A DNA stretch of 64,000 nucleotides from the NCBI GenBank assembly GCA_029448655.1, contig JACCLO010000012.1, forward strand, positions 2,294,001 to 2,358,000, in the 5' to 3' direction. The position numbers and the translations under genes are program-made. Origin of the DNA: Wolfiporia cocos (Eukaryota > Basidiomycota > Agaricomycetes > Polyporales > Phaeolaceae). Of the stretch, positions 35,901 through 44,826 are shown in pieces (the first letter of the stretch is position 1; every line of letters begins with the position of its first letter). The notes beneath the pieces are model-generated. The model saw only the letters and a list, made by a program, of their open reading frames with translations. It was not told the DNA's origin and did not search any database.

Positions 35901-38094
35901 AGATAGCCCACGGGTCGCTCATTTCCGTTATCGTCCTTTTGTTTGAGCACTGCTCCGAGGACGAACTGGGAGGCGTCGGTTTCTAGGATAAAGGGTTTCT
36001 CCTTGTCGGGGAGGAGCAGCGCGGGGGCTGTTACGAACTGATTTTTTAAGAATTCGAACGCCTCGCTTTCTCGCTCTGTCCACTTGAACCCCGTGCCCGT
36101 TGCCGTTTTTGTGAGGTCGATGAGCGGTCGCGCGTGCGCGGAATAGTGGTCGATGAATTTTCTGTAGAAGTTCGCGAACCCTAAGAAGGAGCGGACCCCT
36201 TTGACATTTCGCGGGGGCGGCCAGTCGCGGATCCCTTTGAGCTTGGCAGGGTCCATCTGGATTTGGCCGGGGGTGATTACGAGCCCAAGGAACTCTACCC
36301 TTTCTACCCCGAACGCGCATTTCTCGGGCTTCACGAATAGCTTTTCTTCAGCCAGCTTTTCCAGGACTCGTCGCTCTCGCTCTCTGTGGGTCGTTTGGTC
36401 CGGAGAGAAGATGAGGATGTCGTCCATGTAGACTAATACCCATCCTTCCGCGATTTCTTCTTTTAGTATCTCGTTCATCATGGCCTGGAACGTTGCTGGC
36501 GAATTGCACATCCCAAAGAACATTACTGTTGGTTCATAGAGGCCAGCATTGGTCTTGAATGCACCCTTCCATTGATCGCCTTCTCGGATTCGTACGTTGT
36601 TATATCCTGCTCGCAGGTCCATTTTGGTGAACACCTTTGCCCCTTTTAGCTTCTCGATGAGTTCGGATATCAAGGGTAGGGGATAAGCGTTCTTAACCGT
36701 TCCTTCATTTAGGTATCGGTAGTCCTGGCAGGGCCTTAACCCTCCATCTTTCTTTGGGACGAAGAAGGCGGGGGACGCCATGGGGGACTTCGATGGTCGG
36801 ATGAATCCCTTGGCGAGATTTTCTGCCAGAAATTCGTCCATGGCCTTTTGTTCTCTGGGGGACAGCGAGTATACCTTGCAGTCCCGGGGTACGAAGTCGG
36901 GTTTTAGTTCGATAGCATGGTCCCACGGTCTCGAAGGGGGAAGCACGGCTGCTGCTTTCTTGCTGAAGACGTGTGCGAAGTCTTTCAGGTGTTCGGGGAG
37001 GGCGTTCTCCGTGGGCCCCCTTTCCTTTATCTCGGAGAGTTTCTGGGATTTCGTCATTGCCTTGCGTATGCGGGATAGGACTGCGCTTTCCTGCCGGAAT
37101 CGCCTTGGGTTCCTGGTTCTAGGGGCGACCAGTTTCCGGGTTTGGATAAATCTCCTGAGTAGTTGGTATTCTTCGTCTGAGATGGGGTCCTCCACTGGCT
37201 GCCGAGTGTCGGTGGAGCCGAAACCCGCATCCCCTCTTTTCGTTTCATCGAGCTCCTCTACCTGGACTACTTCGGGGGTGAGGGCTTGTTCAAATATTAT
37301 TTGCGCAATGCGCATTCCGGGAATGATACGATGAGGTGTCGTCGATTGGTTGAACAGGATGACTTGGACTTCTCCGCGATAGTCAGGATCAATCACTCCT
37401 GCCCCAACCGTGAGCCCATGTTTGAGCGTGAGACCCGATCGTGAGGCTATCCTCCCGTAAGATCCTTTCGGGATCTCCATCTGAACCCCGGTGGGGATCG
37501 CCTTCCATCCCCCAGGGGTGATTACATCATCCTTTGAGGCGTACAGATCGTATCCAATGGCACCGTCGGTTCCTCGCGTTGGGAGCTTCCCTTCGGGGGC
37601 TACTGTCATTTTGACAGTGTCGAGTTGGATTATGGCGTTGGTTGTTCGGGTTTTTTCTGTGGTTTTGTCAGGGGCGATATCGACCTTCCCTGTTGCCCAA
37701 TCGATGACAGGGCTCTCCTTTTTCAACCAATTGTACCCGAGGATTATTTCTTCTTTTCCGATGTTTCCTACGAGGAAGCGGACTTTTCGTTCCTTTCCTC
37801 CGTATTCGATGGGGAGGTAGACTTCCCGATCTACCTGTCCGTCCTTGTTGGTGGTTCCTTCGACGTTCCGGACGGTGATTGGGTTTCTTAGAGGTCGAGT
37901 CACGATTCGGTGTCGAATGACAAGTTTTGAATGGATCAGGGAGGACATGGCTCCCGAGTTGATGAGGGCGTTTACTTTCACGGCTTTCTGCAGCTTCAGG
38001 GTTACGGGGATAAACAGCGACCGGTCGCGTTCATACGAGGTAATTACATGAGCTGCGCTTTCGGGAGGTAAGACCGTGTGCTTCCTCCCTATTC
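32990..38094 (-). CDS. Element 2 Pol: protease, dUTPase, RT, RNase H, integrase, chromodomain
   Basis: One frame of about 1,700 codons, open from just upstream of the gag stop and -1 to gag, with no suitable ATG, so expression by -1 frameshifting is likely. Order: protease (ALINSGAMSSLIHS near 37970, Asn at the catalytic Asp), dUTPase (GAIGYDLYASKDD, SRSGLTLKHG, VIDPDYRGEV, GFGSTD; about 37560-37200), RT (YMDDILIF near 36430), RNase H (ETDASQFVLGAVL), integrase (HHCC GHPGIWGTT...CAICQQMK; ISDRGPQF; HPQTDGQTERMNQQIE), GPY/F (HPVFHASLLKPF) and a chromodomain (YLVHWKGYPTADDSWED near 34200). A further ~385 Pro/Ser/Arg-rich codons follow, overlapping another frame. Confidence 0.92.
33000..34073 (-). 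CDS. Element 2 third frame: zinc-knuckle protein overlapping the Pol tail
   Basis: From the ATG at 34073 (the frame is open from 34172, inside the chromodomain) about 357 codons run in the -1 frame relative to Pol. The protein has CYGCSEEAHLRIRHAL near its start, a helical middle (ERLVQLERTVRWQRQQLG) and a C-terminal CCHC-like pair, CRSCGSPYHWILDC then CPTCRVSQPGH. These ordered Cys/His motifs make it a better candidate for the real protein here than the low-complexity Pol-frame tail. It could be a nucleic-acid-binding accessory protein. In GC-rich DNA long chance frames occur, so confidence is moderate. Confidence 0.55.
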   Translation of the reverse strand: MSTPPPSQPDRPRAPTLRRSLAVRMGYQTGRCYGCSEEAHLRIRHALTWHRSDVPPGGHPTPWTDQFELVQELTAIYDNYQDVTERLVQLERTVRWQRQQLGRNIDQWIDHLGASTPSRIRREFSQGEEGPRRPPRQRSPVPPMPSWLLDDDELARIAEPYDFMEYRSLVPDHAPPETSAAGARPGEPEGPAPHPRSSERRPVREGPSSARIATPPLTAPADDEAGRRSPSVEVISREEFERGRDAWNDPLLSLPRWLRERIWVHHHHQRYESGDYLRDVPSARSPPRPSQAEPCRSCGSPYHWILDCPDYRCPTCRVSQPGHRQGECAPYQLWVPPATPPLPDGDAGYNDPDPEAL

Positions 38095-39738
38095 GAAATC
38101 CTGGTCATCGAGAATCTGGGCAAGGAACGAGGGGTTCTTAGCTTTGAGAATCCTGATCGCGCTAACCGCTTCTTCCACTGCGGTGGCTCCATCGTCCTCG
38201 TCCTCGGTGTCTTCTTCTTCCGTGTGAGCGGCGGGGCTCCCCTCCTCTACGGCTTCTACCTTTCGAGCTTTGCCCTTCGCGGGGAACTTCTTCTTTCGCT
38301 TCGGGCAGTTGTTGGAGAGGTGGCCCTTCTCCTTACAACTGAAGCACCGCCCCTCAGTTTGGAGCTTGCGTCGCTCTTCTGTGGACATTCGGTCAACGTC
38401 CATTGCGTTCGGGTCTTTCACGGGAGTCGGCATGGCTGGGGAGCTAGGTCCCTTAGGTCGCCACTGGGGTTTCTTCTTGGGGTCTCCTCGTCCTTTGATG
38501 AACGTGTTATAATTGTTCTCGTTGATGGATGCTTGTTTCATCCAGTCTGTGAGGGTTACGACGGGGGGAACAATATTTATGATGTGCGTAACGAGTGCGG
38601 GTCGGATGGCTCTCTTGTACAAGGTGACGAGGAGTGGGTTGCACTGTTGTCGGTCCAGTCCCGTTTTCCCTACAAGGTTATCGAATTCGATATTGAAGTC
38701 GTCGATGTTCTTCTTCTCCTGCCTGAGGTCGAAGAGATCGTCATTGGTTTTCTGTTTCTCTTCGATGGGCTCGAATGCGGCATCGAATTCTGCACTGAAC
38801 TGGAGTAGCGTGGGGAGGACGAATGCTCCTGTCGCCGGGTCTGTGTGCTTGGCGTAGTAGTTCTCCTTCCATTGGTCTACTCGGTCGCTTCCTCGAATGT
38901 AGGACATGATGAAGAGGATTTTCTGATCGTCGGTCTGATAGTCTGCCGCGAACATGGTGAACCATGTGTTGCAATCATTCTTGAAGCGTTGTAGCTTCTT
39001 TCGTTCTCCCTTGAAGGGTTCGGGGGTGGCGAGCTTTATGCGGTTCCCTCGCCCTGGTGGGGCGAACTGTCCGCCCCATCCCGCGGGGTTCCCTCCACCT
39101 GGGGGGCCTCCTCCGCCTGGTGGTCCTCCTCCTCCGCCTGGCGGTCCTCCTGGATTGCCTCTTGCGCCGCCTGCTGGATTACCGGTGCCGCCCGGGGGAC
39201 CTCCGCCCCCGGGGGGACCTCCCCCTCCAGGAATTCCTCCTCCTCCAGACGCTCCTGGTCCGGTGGGGTTTGTTCCGCTAGGATTTCCAGGTAGCGGATT
39301 ATTAACTGGCGGAGGGATATTGGCCACTCCCCCTGCGCCCTGGCTCGTGCCGCTGCTTCCCGGAACAGCACTTCCGCCCAAGGTTGTACCTCCCAGACCC
39401 ATGCTTCCTCCGGCAGGGTTGGGGTTCGTTGTCTGTCCTCCGAGTTGTCCATCGCCTGTTCGAGATATGGTGATGGTCGGTGTCATCAAGTTTGCGACGT
39501 TTCCAAAGCGTTCGAAAGCGGCGCGCGTCTGCTCCCAGGGGTCGTTCGAGGATGGGGGTAACTGTACCCACGAGGGAATAAGTCTGTCTGGAGTCGGGAC
39601 GGTGAGATACCCTCCTTTCGTAAAGAACCCTGCAGGGGGATCTCTCCACTCGTGTTTGTCTTCGTAGTAGATGCGTCTGTATTCTTCGGGGAGCAGATGG
39701 ATCAACCGGTTCGGGAGATCCAGGTCAAAGCGTTGCAT
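38089..39738 (-). CDS. Element 2 Gag with zinc knuckle
   Basis: 549 residues from MQRFDLDLPNRL. A Gly/Pro-rich low-complexity stretch (about residues 130-230) is followed by a capsid domain (PEPFKGERKKLQRF, CNTWFTMFA, FNIEFDNLVGKTGL). A CCHC knuckle CFSCKEKGHLSNNC comes next, then an acidic tail ending in QDFE. The stop overlaps the start of the open Pol frame. It is homologous to Gag of element 3, and AMDVDRM just before the knuckle is shared by both. Confidence 0.92.
   Translation of the reverse strand: MQRFDLDLPNRLIHLLPEEYRRIYYEDKHEWRDPPAGFFTKGGYLTVPTPDRLIPSWVQLPPSSNDPWEQTRAAFERFGNVANLMTPTITISRTGDGQLGGQTTNPNPAGGSMGLGGTTLGGSAVPGSSGTSQGAGGVANIPPPVNNPLPGNPSGTNPTGPGASGGGGIPGGGGPPGGGGPPGGTGNPAGGARGNPGGPPGGGGGPPGGGGPPGGGNPAGWGGQFAPPGRGNRIKLATPEPFKGERKKLQRFKNDCNTWFTMFAADYQTDDQKILFIMSYIRGSDRVDQWKENYYAKHTDPATGAFVLPTLLQFSAEFDAAFEPIEEKQKTNDDLFDLRQEKKNIDDFNIEFDNLVGKTGLDRQQCNPLLVTLYKRAIRPALVTHIINIVPPVVTLTDWMKQASINENNYNTFIKGRGDPKKKPQWRPKGPSSPAMPTPVKDPNAMDVDRMSTEERRKLQTEGRCFSCKEKGHLSNNCPKRKKKFPAKGKARKVEAVEEGSPAAHTEEEDTEDEDDGATAVEEAVSAIRILKAKNPSFLAQILDDQDFE
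38095..38101 (-). promoter_or_regulatory. Candidate -1 ribosomal frameshift site, element 2
   Basis: The minus strand reads G GAT TTC in gag phase, directly before GAA TAG. A -1 slip here enters the Pol frame. The same position in element 3 has G GAT TTT. Confidence 0.5.
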
Positions 39739-39771
39739 GGACTTGCACTCTTGGTAAGTGAGTCTGTTAAG

Positions 39772-39782
39772 AGCTCGACCTT
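39772..39782 (-). promoter_or_regulatory. Element 2 self-primer binding site
   Basis: The minus strand has AAGGTCGAGCT one base inside the 5' LTR. The LTR's minus strand carries the complement AGCTCGACCTT (39949-39959), downstream of a TATAAAG (39991-39997). Confidence 0.78.
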
Positions 39783-39783
39783 C

Positions 39784-40316
39784 TGTTACGGATCGAATAT
39801 CCGTTCAGCTGAGATGTTAAGTCGAGTTACTCAGCGTATCGAGTAATGCGCTACTCGTCGGACTCAGCAGAGTCAAGCGTCGATATACTGGCTGCAGACT
39901 TAATTGCTTAAGTCTTTGAGAACGAGTATAGGATCCTTGTAATTCAACAAGGTCGAGCTGAGGAACTCGGCCAGTATTTACAACAGGGTCTTTATACTAC
40001 GATTCTGTAATCGGGGTCATAGTGTCCTTGGTACTGCTACCACTAAGTCCATAAGGTTAGTACGCTACGATAGCTAAGCCGAAACGCTGCGGTTGAGCGC
40101 AACAATGGCTGAAACGTAGAAGCTCTGTAGATATACAAGAGATATCACCTAGAACCTGATACGCTATGAGACTAGGGGCGTAGGGTTGTTGTACATGAAA
40201 CGAGGGTCGGTGGTTGAGCAGGGACCCTAAGAATAATCGGTCGATACAGCGGTTGAACGCTAAGTCCTCCTCTCCAGTGAGGCGTCAAAATACACGGAAT
40301 CATACGGACCGTAACA
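39784..40316 (-). repeat. Element 2 5' LTR
   Basis: 533 bp, the same sequence as 32412-32944 by eye, with TATA box and self-primer oriented for minus-strand transcription. Confidence 0.94.
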
Positions 40317-40440
40317 GAGGTCCTACTACTCCCGTATCATGCTCCGGCTTTCCCCACACAGAACCATAATGAACGGACGGAAGGCAATGACGCTCGCAGG
40401 CCTCTCAGGATCCTCGCATCCAGAGAAGACCGAGGGCGAG

Positions 40441-41150
40441 TGTTACGGTTATTTTAATTTTTCGAATATCGACAGAACTCACCATCGGGCGAATACGATA
40501 CAGGGACTTGTTGCGCAACCAACCCCCTGGATACTCGTGACTCTACTGGGCGTATCCCCAGTTGTATTAGCATGTAGGGCGTGTTTCACTTTTGAAAGAT
40601 CCAACTCTGTCCCCGTTTCATGTTTATCATTCGTTAGCTGACAGATGGCGTTCAACCGCCATCATCATTTCTATCTATCGTTTCAGACATATCACTACAT
40701 ACTTATCAAACGTTTGGTACTATAGCGTAGATAGTAGCGGTGACATCTGGGACGAACTTGACCCCTGAAACTTAGTGTAGTATAAAAGCTCATGTACTTA
40801 TTGTCGAAGCTCTTCAGCTCGACCTTGTTGTATAAACAAGAAGTCTTATACTCGTTCTCAAACGTAGAAAACTACGCTCAGTATTTCTCACTCGAGCAAT
40901 CGAACGACTAAGTCCTCGAAGTGCACACTGACTTCTCGGACTTAGGCGAGTCTTATATTCTATTCGACTCGCACTTGAACAGATTATATCCTCTAACGCG
41001 TATTGGATATTAACCGATCTCCTAAGGACTTCACTTAGGACCCGAAGGCATCTAACGAGTATTTGCCTTGCATACGGCAACGTGCCTACGTGCAGAAGAA
41101 CGATCTATATTCGCGACTCGAATATACGAACGGGTATTCGACCCGTAACA
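40441..41150 (+). mobile_element. Solo LTR, family gamma, in element 1 tail
   Basis: 710 bp TGTTACGG...CCGTAACA with perfect duplication GCGAG (40436-40440, 41151-41155). Confidence 0.95.
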
Positions 41151-41678
41151 GCGAGTCGAGCTGGAAGTCGAATGGTCTGATGGGACTACGACATGGGAAA
41201 GAAAACGCGGATTAACTCCATGGCAGGATTTAGTAACCAAATTCTTCGAAGACAGACCTACCGCTCCCGGACATCAGTGGAAGAACAGATACACTGAATG
41301 GGACCCGGAGTGGGAAGACTTCAAAAGAAAAGCCATTGCCATGGGACTTAGACAGAACCCGAACGAGTTCATCATCCACGACGACGTAGACATCTCGCTG
41401 CTGAAGGACGCCAAAATACCCTTCTACATCTACCCAAAGCAGCTCGTCGCTCGAAACCTCTGGTTCTGTAACCCGCAAACACGTGTAATACAATATGGAA
41501 TACAAGTAGGGCAATGCATAGAATCCACAATACCCAACAACCCGGGTTGGATCTATCCCGTACAGTATACCAGACAGATGGCAAACCCGTACATCTGCCA
41601 AAAACACGAACACGACCATCCCTGTCAAATAGACCAGAACCAGTGCAAGGTGATTGCTGGGCGTGGGGACATGCAGCT

Positions 41679-41690
41679 AGAAGAGGGGGT
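41679..41690 (+). promoter_or_regulatory. Element 1 polypurine tract
   Basis: AGAAGAGGGGG immediately before the 3' LTR; the usual plus-strand primer position. Confidence 0.65.
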
Positions 41691-41692
41691 AC

Positions 41693-42066
41693 TGTCACAA
41701 GCCGATTTCTTTCGCCTAGCTAGTGACTAGAGCCTGAACCCTTATCTTATCTAAGCGCGCACCTAAGCAGTCACGTGCAAAGACCCCGAACACCCTATCA
41801 CATGTTGTCAGCCCCCCGGACACTCTGTGCCGTGTACCTACACCCATTATAGGGTTTATCATAATATCGGACTCTCAGCTTACGTAATAACTGTACAGTA
41901 GCCAAACAATGTACAAACAGTAGAATAGCATATATACTGGCCGACGAGCAGGGCAACACCCCAGACTCGTCTTGGCCTTATACGCCTTGAGTAGCCTCAG
42001 ACTAGGATTGCGCTGAAACGTGAGTAACAATCCCCTGAGTAGTTGCTTGAAGTGTTGCTTGTGTCA
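41693..42066 (+). repeat. Element 1 3' LTR
   Basis: 374 bp, differing from the 5' LTR at two positions by eye. Followed by the TGCTG duplication. Confidence 0.94.
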
Positions 42067-42296
42067 TGCTGTGATGTCCTCCTCATCCTATCACGTGCGA
42101 ACAAGATCCGATGAGACCTTCAATCCATCACGCAAGACACATTATTGTCACTCCTCTGAGCCAATGCTCGGAAGTACGCATTACCAGAGTGTCCACAGTT
42201 ATTCTGGCATCGTAAGCTACATGATTTATACAATGCTAGGCACCGTCGACACTTACAGCCTACTATATATGACCGTCTTTGTGGGCATTCGTGCAA

Positions 42297-42648
42297 TCAA
42301 CCAATGCATATGCAAGGCCCAAAAGCAGGGCACGAGTGTTGTACGGAGCATCCTTGACGTAAGGCGAGGGATGCTGTGTCGCCGCGTAGCCATAACTGTA
42401 AGTTCGACCGCGGACGGCTACAGTAAACTATATGCACTTACGAGCTTCTCTCTCCAACAGGATATCCCGGATTGACAGCCCACCATCTGCTCTTCCTTCA
42501 ATCGAGTCGGGAGAGGGGTCTGTACCCTCATGAGACACGAGTGCAAGATTCATATTCTATTTGGCAGGGACCTACGTGCTACTGGCGACGTAAAAACGAC
42601 CTGTCCAAGCACAGCAACGCAAGCAAGAAGTGAGAGGATGTATTTCAT
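42297..42648 (-). CDS. Small secreted Cys-rich peptide, copy C
   Basis: Model: complement(join(42297..42373, 42576..42648)), 49 residues. The signal peptide is MKYILSLLACVAVLGQVVFT. The 202-base phase-1 intron (GTAGGT...CACAG) sits one base into the codon after SPVA, exactly as in copies A and B. Exon 2 codes SLALRQGC, a short loop, SCPAFGPCICIG and stop. Four Cys remain; the Cys of the CPPC motif is replaced here (CPAF), so this may be a drifting copy. It belongs to a ~700-bp unit repeated around 48.6-49.3 kb and 54.7-55.4 kb. Confidence 0.6.
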
Positions 42649-42920
42649 GTTTCCTGACAGATTGCTGGAATACCAGGCTACTCAACGGTGGACGAGATGC
42701 AGACCTGGCTCATATGCTGACTTAAATCACCCCTCGTCCCCGAGGCCTACGGAGCGCGACGTCAAAATATGATGGGCGCGCATCAATGAAACTGACCGCT
42801 GTCAGGCCTTCCTTACAGTGTTCTAGTAGTGGCACACTAGTAGCCGGCTCTTTCTTCAATACTATCTGCATACTCATGAGACATGATCATATGGCTCATG
42901 TCTTGGTCGGAGAGACTCAC

Positions 42921-42993
42921 ATTTTATAGGCGATGTAAAAGCAACCTGTCCAGGTACAGTAACGCAAACAAGAAGTGAGAGGAGGTACTTCAT
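42921..42993 (-). pseudogene. Peptide family remnant, exon 1 only
   Basis: The minus strand codes MKYLLSLLVCVTVPGQVAFT followed by SPIK and a phase-1 GTGAGT donor, matching exon 1 of copy E. The homologous intron sequence stops about 60 bases on and no exon 2 follows before the next repeat unit, so the gene is truncated. Confidence 0.6.
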
Positions 42994-43132
42994 GCTTCCT
43001 GATGGATTGCGGGAGTATCGGGTTAGTCAACTATGGATGAGCTGCGGGCCCAGCTCATATTTTCTGCTGCTTTTGAATGCTATTGTCTCCGAGACCTGTG
43101 GAGCACGACGTCAAATTAAATGAGCGACATGT

Positions 43133-43633
43133 GAAAATAGCATGGGCGCGCATCAATACAACAAGCCGGTGACAGGCTTCAAGCTTCAAGCTTAGCTTCA
43201 ATGTTCGGCAAACATACTCTACATTCGTGCCTCAGCACGATACGTCTCACATTGACAGTTGTCTTCTGATGTCCTCGGGGAATCCAACCGTCATTTCACT
43301 TTCGTTGTTTCCGTAGGCGATGCGCACGTGTAGCCTGTGAGAGGGGATAGATTGGGTTGATCATATCGTACAGGTTTAGATGCGAAGAAACTGCGACTGA
43401 GTGGCGGATAGCAGATTCAAGAAAGCTGCGAATGGTTGCTCTATATAACTAGCATTGCATGTTGGACTTGAGGGATGCAAGCATCTTGTAGACAGGACCG
43501 AAATGGCCGGTCGATGGCACAATTGGGGTGAGGGAACTCCTGCCCTGTATGCATGACATCAGAAGACAACGACAAAATTATACAGCGGTAAAAGATATCG
43601 TACTGTAGTATTTCCCGCACATGCAGCTTCGGG
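43133..43633. repeat. Duplicate of 55437-55915 (F-box 3' end and flank)
   Basis: Nearly identical over about 480 bases, including the last codons of the minus-strand F-box gene. The match ends abrupt at GCAGCTTCGGGA, where monooxygenase-derived sequence begins. Confidence 0.8.
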
Positions 43634-44150
43634 AAAGCTCGGCGTCAACTACCGTTGGAGCTCGATCGTGCTCGATGAACGGTCCGCAGACATCCCTAGG
43701 CCTGGAAAGGACACCGCCGATCAGACTCCTCTAGACGCATACGGCATGAAGATTGGCGAAGAGGTGAGAGCTGGGGACCGTGCACCCGACGCTCCTAGTC
43801 TCATGAGCGCAGCGGAGTCGACCTCGCTGTTCAGCATCTTCGGCTCAGCCGATCACACAATTCTGGTCTTCTCGCATGACAGCGCGCTTGCCGAAGTGGT
43901 GCTCGGTATGGTCGGGACGTTGCCTCAGGACACCGTTCGTGTAGTCATGATCTCACCTCAAGGTTCGAGCGAACTTCCAGCAGTCGTGGGCGCAGATATT
44001 GTCCTGCAGGATCACAACGGCCACGCGTATACTGCGTATGGTGTATCGAAGGAGACACCAACCGTCGTCATTGTCAGACCGGATGCCATGATCGGAGGGA
44101 TTGTCTTCGGTGGAGATGGTGTGAAGACTTCTCCGCGACTGTTGTCTAGT
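43634..44150 (+). pseudogene. Monooxygenase 3'-end fragment
   Basis: Codes about the last 180 residues of the monooxygenase at 21270-23449 (from LGVNYRWSSIVLDERSADIP) with few changes, but lacks all FAD-binding exons. A deletion near 44126 removes the YFGNIFSAA region and alters the end. No promoter or start of its own is evident. It arose by duplication of 22905-24036. Confidence 0.85.
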
Positions 44151-44818
44151 TATGACTGCTGTCTGATGCTCCATCACGCTGATTAGGATGTACGACTATG
44201 AGATGTAAATATAGTTATGTGGCACAATTGTTATTGATTACATATAAAACCGTTTTTATGCTTACCTGGGGCATCGATTGCGGCAAACACTTATGGCAAG
44301 AGTCGAGAAGGCAGGAACGAGTATTCAGAGGGAGTGCAACGATAGTGGGAGATATACAGTAGCCGGGACATCAAAATACAGCGGACTCCAAGCAGTAGCG
44401 TTCCGCACGATCTTGTGCACCAGTGCGACAGTCAATTTCCAGCCTGCGCGCATCTCACAAGATCCTCAAACGCTGCTTAGTAGCTGCCAAGTACGAGTCC
44501 AACGCGAGAAATCTGACGCACTCTTTTCAACGTCATCTCCAGTGCCGGAAATCATGAAAGTTCCTGAGGATTGAGATAGACGTGTCCCAGTCAGACACGT
44601 ATTTCTCAACAAACATCATACGTAGCTGTACAGTAGCCCTCGCTTCCGCTCACGCATTTGCAAGATGTTATCTAATTCGCAAATCATCTAGGCCAGAGTG
44701 ATGCCGTAAAGCCGCAGTTTTCTCGGAGCCTGCGGTATACGTGCTTAGCGCTTACCGATTGATCACTGGTTTGCTCAGAGAGGCAACGAATACATGTTTA
44801 CGTTCATCACCTGGTTAT
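44151..44818. repeat. Duplicated monooxygenase downstream flank
   Basis: Diverged copy of 23450-24036, ending at the hAT-like element's left target site. No gene is supported. Confidence 0.7.
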
Positions 44819-44826
44819 GGTTGAAG

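Larger units (their letters stand above)
32412..40316 (-). mobile_element. Complete Ty3/gypsy chromovirus, element 2 (family beta)
   Basis: 7,905 bp with two 533-bp LTRs (32412-32944 and 39784-40316) that look identical by eye, and a perfect GAGGT duplication (32407-32411, 40317-40321). It lies antiparallel inside element 1's integrase. It has gag, pol in the -1 frame, a chromodomain and an overlapping third frame. Apart from an Asn in the protease active site the reading frames are open, so it is a very young insertion. Confidence 0.96.
40317..41730 (+). pseudogene. Element 1 integrase C-terminus and chromodomain-like tail, interrupted
   Basis: The frame cut by element 2 resumes at the right GAGGT copy and runs to 40440, where the second gamma solo LTR enters. 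It continues at 41151 in the same frame. The part after the LTR begins VELEVEWSDGTTTWERKRG, a chromodomain-like Trp/acidic pattern, followed by about 170 residues with a Cys/His cluster CQKHEHDHPC. It ends 38 bases inside the 3' LTR. Both joins are in frame, which confirms the order of insertions. Confidence 0.75.
24042..42066 (+). mobile_element. Nested Ty3/gypsy element 1 (family alpha), outer shell
   Basis: Two 374-bp LTRs (24042-24415, 41693-42066; two mismatches by eye) and the duplication TGCTG (24037-24041, 42067-42071) define one insertion. Removing the three internal insertions with one target copy each leaves about 8.7 kb. Order inside: self-primer PBS, long leader, gag, dUTPase, protease, RT, RNase H, spacer, integrase, chromodomain-like tail, polypurine tract. 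The copy is dead: integrase has a stop and a frameshift, and gag, integrase and the tail are each interrupted. Confidence 0.93.

Noticed and set aside
38095..38101. GTG at 37981 as the start of element 2 Pol
   Set aside because: The frame is open further upstream to the gag stop, and a eukaryotic element would not use GTG there; frameshifting is the simpler reading.
34308..39667. Plus-strand frames across element 2
   Set aside because: They are antisense shadows of gag and pol with no domain of their own.
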